Source: DAOTTW01 sp034437615
GTDB lineage: Bacteria; Chloroflexota; Anaerolineae; Aggregatilineales; Phototrophicaceae
Direction: 5' to 3'
NCBI GenBank assembly: GCA_034437615.1
Contig: DAOTTW010000346.1
Coordinates: 1 to 13,270, forward strand
Length of the DNA stretch: 13,270 nucleotides
Each line of letters opens with the position of its first letter. The first letter of the stretch is position 1. Made by a program: the position numbers and the translations under genes. Shown in pieces: positions 11,737 to 13,270 of this stretch. The notes below the pieces were generated by a model. That model was not told the origin of the DNA and ran no database searches. It was given only the letters and a program-made list of their open reading frames with translations.

Positions 11737-13270
11737 ATGCTGGCAATTGCTCATGCCTGTGCGCTGGTCGGCCTGGATGGTCGGTTGGTAGAAGTGCAGG
11801 TCGATTTTAACCCGCGTGCGGGCATCCCATCGTTTAATATCGTCGGCCTGCCGGATTCTGCCGTGCGCGAGAGCCGCGAGCGCGTGCGGGCGGCTGTGAA
11901 AAATTCGCGGCTACAATTTCCCAACAAAGGCTATGTCGTCAACCTGATGCCTGCGGATTTACCCAAGCATGGCCCAGCTTATGATCTGGCGATTGCAATT
12001 GGCGTGCTGGCAGCAACCGATCAGGTAGACCTCAATCGGCTGACGGATGCGCTATTCGTGGGTGAATTGTCGCTAGATGGGCGCGTACAGCACATCAACG
12101 GCGCGATGTCGATGGCCTACGCCGCGCAACAGGCCGGGTATCACACGGTTTACGTGCCGACACAGGACGCACCACAGGCAGCGCTCGTCAGGGGCATCAC
12201 GGTGATCCCAGTTAATACCTTGGGCGAACTCGTGGAGCACCTTTACGACCTGCGCACAATTGACCCCTGCACAGTGGATGCAAGCGACCTCGATACGACG
12301 CCCGACGACAGCGGTCTGACGGATTTCGCGGACATCAAAGGGCAGGAGCACGTCAAACGGGCGCTGGAAATCGCCGCAGCAGGCGGGCACAACGTGCGCA
12401 TGACAGGGCCACCCGGCGCAGGTAAAAGCCTGCTTGCACGCGCCATGCCGGGTATTTTGCCGCCACTGACGATGGATGAGGCGCTCGAAGTCACGCGGAT
12501 TTATTCTGTCGCGGATATGCTGACTGGCGATAAGCCGCTGGTGCGCCAGCGACCGTTTCAATCACCGCACCACACGATCAGCCAGGCTGGGTTAATCGGC
12601 GGCGGTTCCATCCCCAAACCCGGCAGTGCCAGTTTAAGCCATAGGGGAATCCTCTTTCTCGATGAGATCAACGAATTCGCTACGAAGACGTTGGAGGTGT
12701 TGCGGCAACCGATGGAAGATAAAACGGTCACGATTAGCCGCGCAAAGGGCACCCTCACGTTCCCAGCGAATTTCATGCTGGTGGCGGCGCATAACCCCTG
12801 CCCGTGCGGGCATTACGGCGACCCCACGCACGAATGCACCTGCACCCCAGCGATGATTACGCGCTATCAGGCCAAGCTCAGCGGCCCGCTGCTGGACCGT
12901 ATTGATTTGCATGTGGATGTGCCGCGTGTGGATTACGACAGGCTGCTCAGCATGGACCGCGCCGAACCCTCTGGCGCAATTCGGCAGCGTGTCATCGCCG
13001 CCCGCGAACGTCAGACGCAGCGCTTTGCCGACTATCCGCACATCTTCGCCAACTCGGATATGGGCACAGGCGAAGTGCAGACGTTTTGCCAACTCACGGA
13101 CGACGCGCAGCCATTGCTAGAACTCACCGTGCGCAAGATGAAGCTCAGCGCCCGCTCATATCATCGCATCCTGAAGCTGAGCCGCACCATTGCGGACCTC
13201 GCAGGCACAGAATTGATCGAACTGCCCCACGTCGCGGAAGCCGTGCAATATCGCCCGAAAGAAACACCCT
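11737..13270 (+). CDS. comM: ComM/YifB Mg-chelatase-like AAA+ ATPase (3' end just outside window)
   Basis: 511 codons are present and the frame is still open at the window edge. The family is about 500-510 residues, so only a few codons should be missing. The order of domains is: N-terminal Lon-protease-like fold (1-165; IVGLPDSAVRESRERVRAA, PADLPKHGPAYDL), AAA+ ChlI-type domain with Walker A GPPGAGKS (224-231), SPHHT (276-280), and Walker B ILFLDE (305-310). A Cys4 zinc-like cluster follows (NPCPCG; C355, C357, C367, C369), then the arginine-bearing GPLLDRIDLHV and a C-terminal helical domain (SARSYHRILKLSRTIADL). ComM is a hexameric helicase that extends heteroduplex DNA after uptake in natural transformation, though it also occurs in non-competent bacteria. 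The start at 11737 has GAGG at 6 nt; the in-frame ATG at 11716 has its purines too close. Confidence 0.95.
   Translation, partial: MLAIAHACALVGLDGRLVEVQVDFNPRAGIPSFNIVGLPDSAVRESRERVRAAVKNSRLQFPNKGYVVNLMPADLPKHGPAYDLAIAIGVLAATDQVDLNRLTDALFVGELSLDGRVQHINGAMSMAYAAQQAGYHTVYVPTQDAPQAALVRGITVIPVNTLGELVEHLYDLRTIDPCTVDASDLDTTPDDSGLTDFADIKGQEHVKRALEIAAAGGHNVRMTGPPGAGKSLLARAMPGILPPLTMDEALEVTRIYSVADMLTGDKPLVRQRPFQSPHHTISQAGLIGGGSIPKPGSASLSHRGILFLDEINEFATKTLEVLRQPMEDKTVTISRAKGTLTFPANFMLVAAHNPCPCGHYGDPTHECTCTPAMITRYQAKLSGPLLDRIDLHVDVPRVDYDRLLSMDRAEPSGAIRQRVIAARERQTQRFADYPHIFANSDMGTGEVQTFCQLTDDAQPLLELTVRKMKLSARSYHRILKLSRTIADLAGTELIELPHVAEAVQYRPKETP

Noticed and set aside
12073..12561. Long minus-strand open frame (162 codons) inside comM
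   Set aside because: comM is unmistakable on the plus strand with continuous family motifs; the antisense frame has no recognisable domain and follows from comM codon composition.

Overview
The window looks like chromosomal DNA of moderately high GC from a bacterium of the Chloroflexota, probably Anaerolineae-like. This is an inference from several traits: an actinobacterial-style FhaA/FhaB pair, a Cys4-type ribosomal protein S18 with an Arg/Gly-rich extension, a parvulin-type isomerase with a Pro/Thr-rich (PTPT) linker, many membrane-TPR proteins, and short 'GTAGGGAC...' hairpin repeats between genes. No phage, insertion sequence, CRISPR array, tRNA or rRNA is visible.

Region 1 (about 153-4352, minus strand) reads rpsF, ssb, rpsR, a membrane-anchored SurA/PrsA-like peptidyl-prolyl isomerase, fhaA, fhaB. 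The first three are the classic S6-SSB-S18 operon. A structured rpsF leader could be an S6:S18 autoregulatory element. The isomerase follows rpsR by 20 nt. fhaA has its own consensus -10 box placed so close to its ATG that the transcript should be leaderless, and fhaB follows 7 nt later. Genes after fhaB would lie left of the window.

Region 2 (4381-7154, minus strand) is a two-gene unit, a soluble protein of about nine TPRs followed by a polytopic O-antigen ligase/polymerase-family protein. They are joined by an ATGA overlap and driven by a near-consensus sigma-70-type promoter (TTGACG, 17 nt, CATAAT).

Region 3 (7470-10119, plus strand) is a three-gene unit: an unrecognised, probably beta-rich 235-residue protein, then two membrane-anchored TPR proteins that overlap by ATGA and share a C-terminal motif, so they look like diverged paralogues. 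This unit is the least explained part of the window.

Region 4 (10116-11560, minus strand) is an unknown polytopic membrane protein translationally coupled to a small VOC/glyoxalase-fold protein. The latter converges on region 3, and the two stop codons share one TTAA inside a possible bidirectional terminator.

Region 5 (11737-13270, plus strand) is comM/yifB, the Mg-chelatase-like AAA+ helicase of natural transformation, complete except for its last few codons.

Most genes are ordinary housekeeping or membrane genes. The observations most worth a second look are a covarying hairpin repeat (9-34 and 7320-7345), the leaderless fhaA start, the atypical SSB tail, the S18 repeat extension, the candidate rpsF leader RNA, and the membrane-TPR module.
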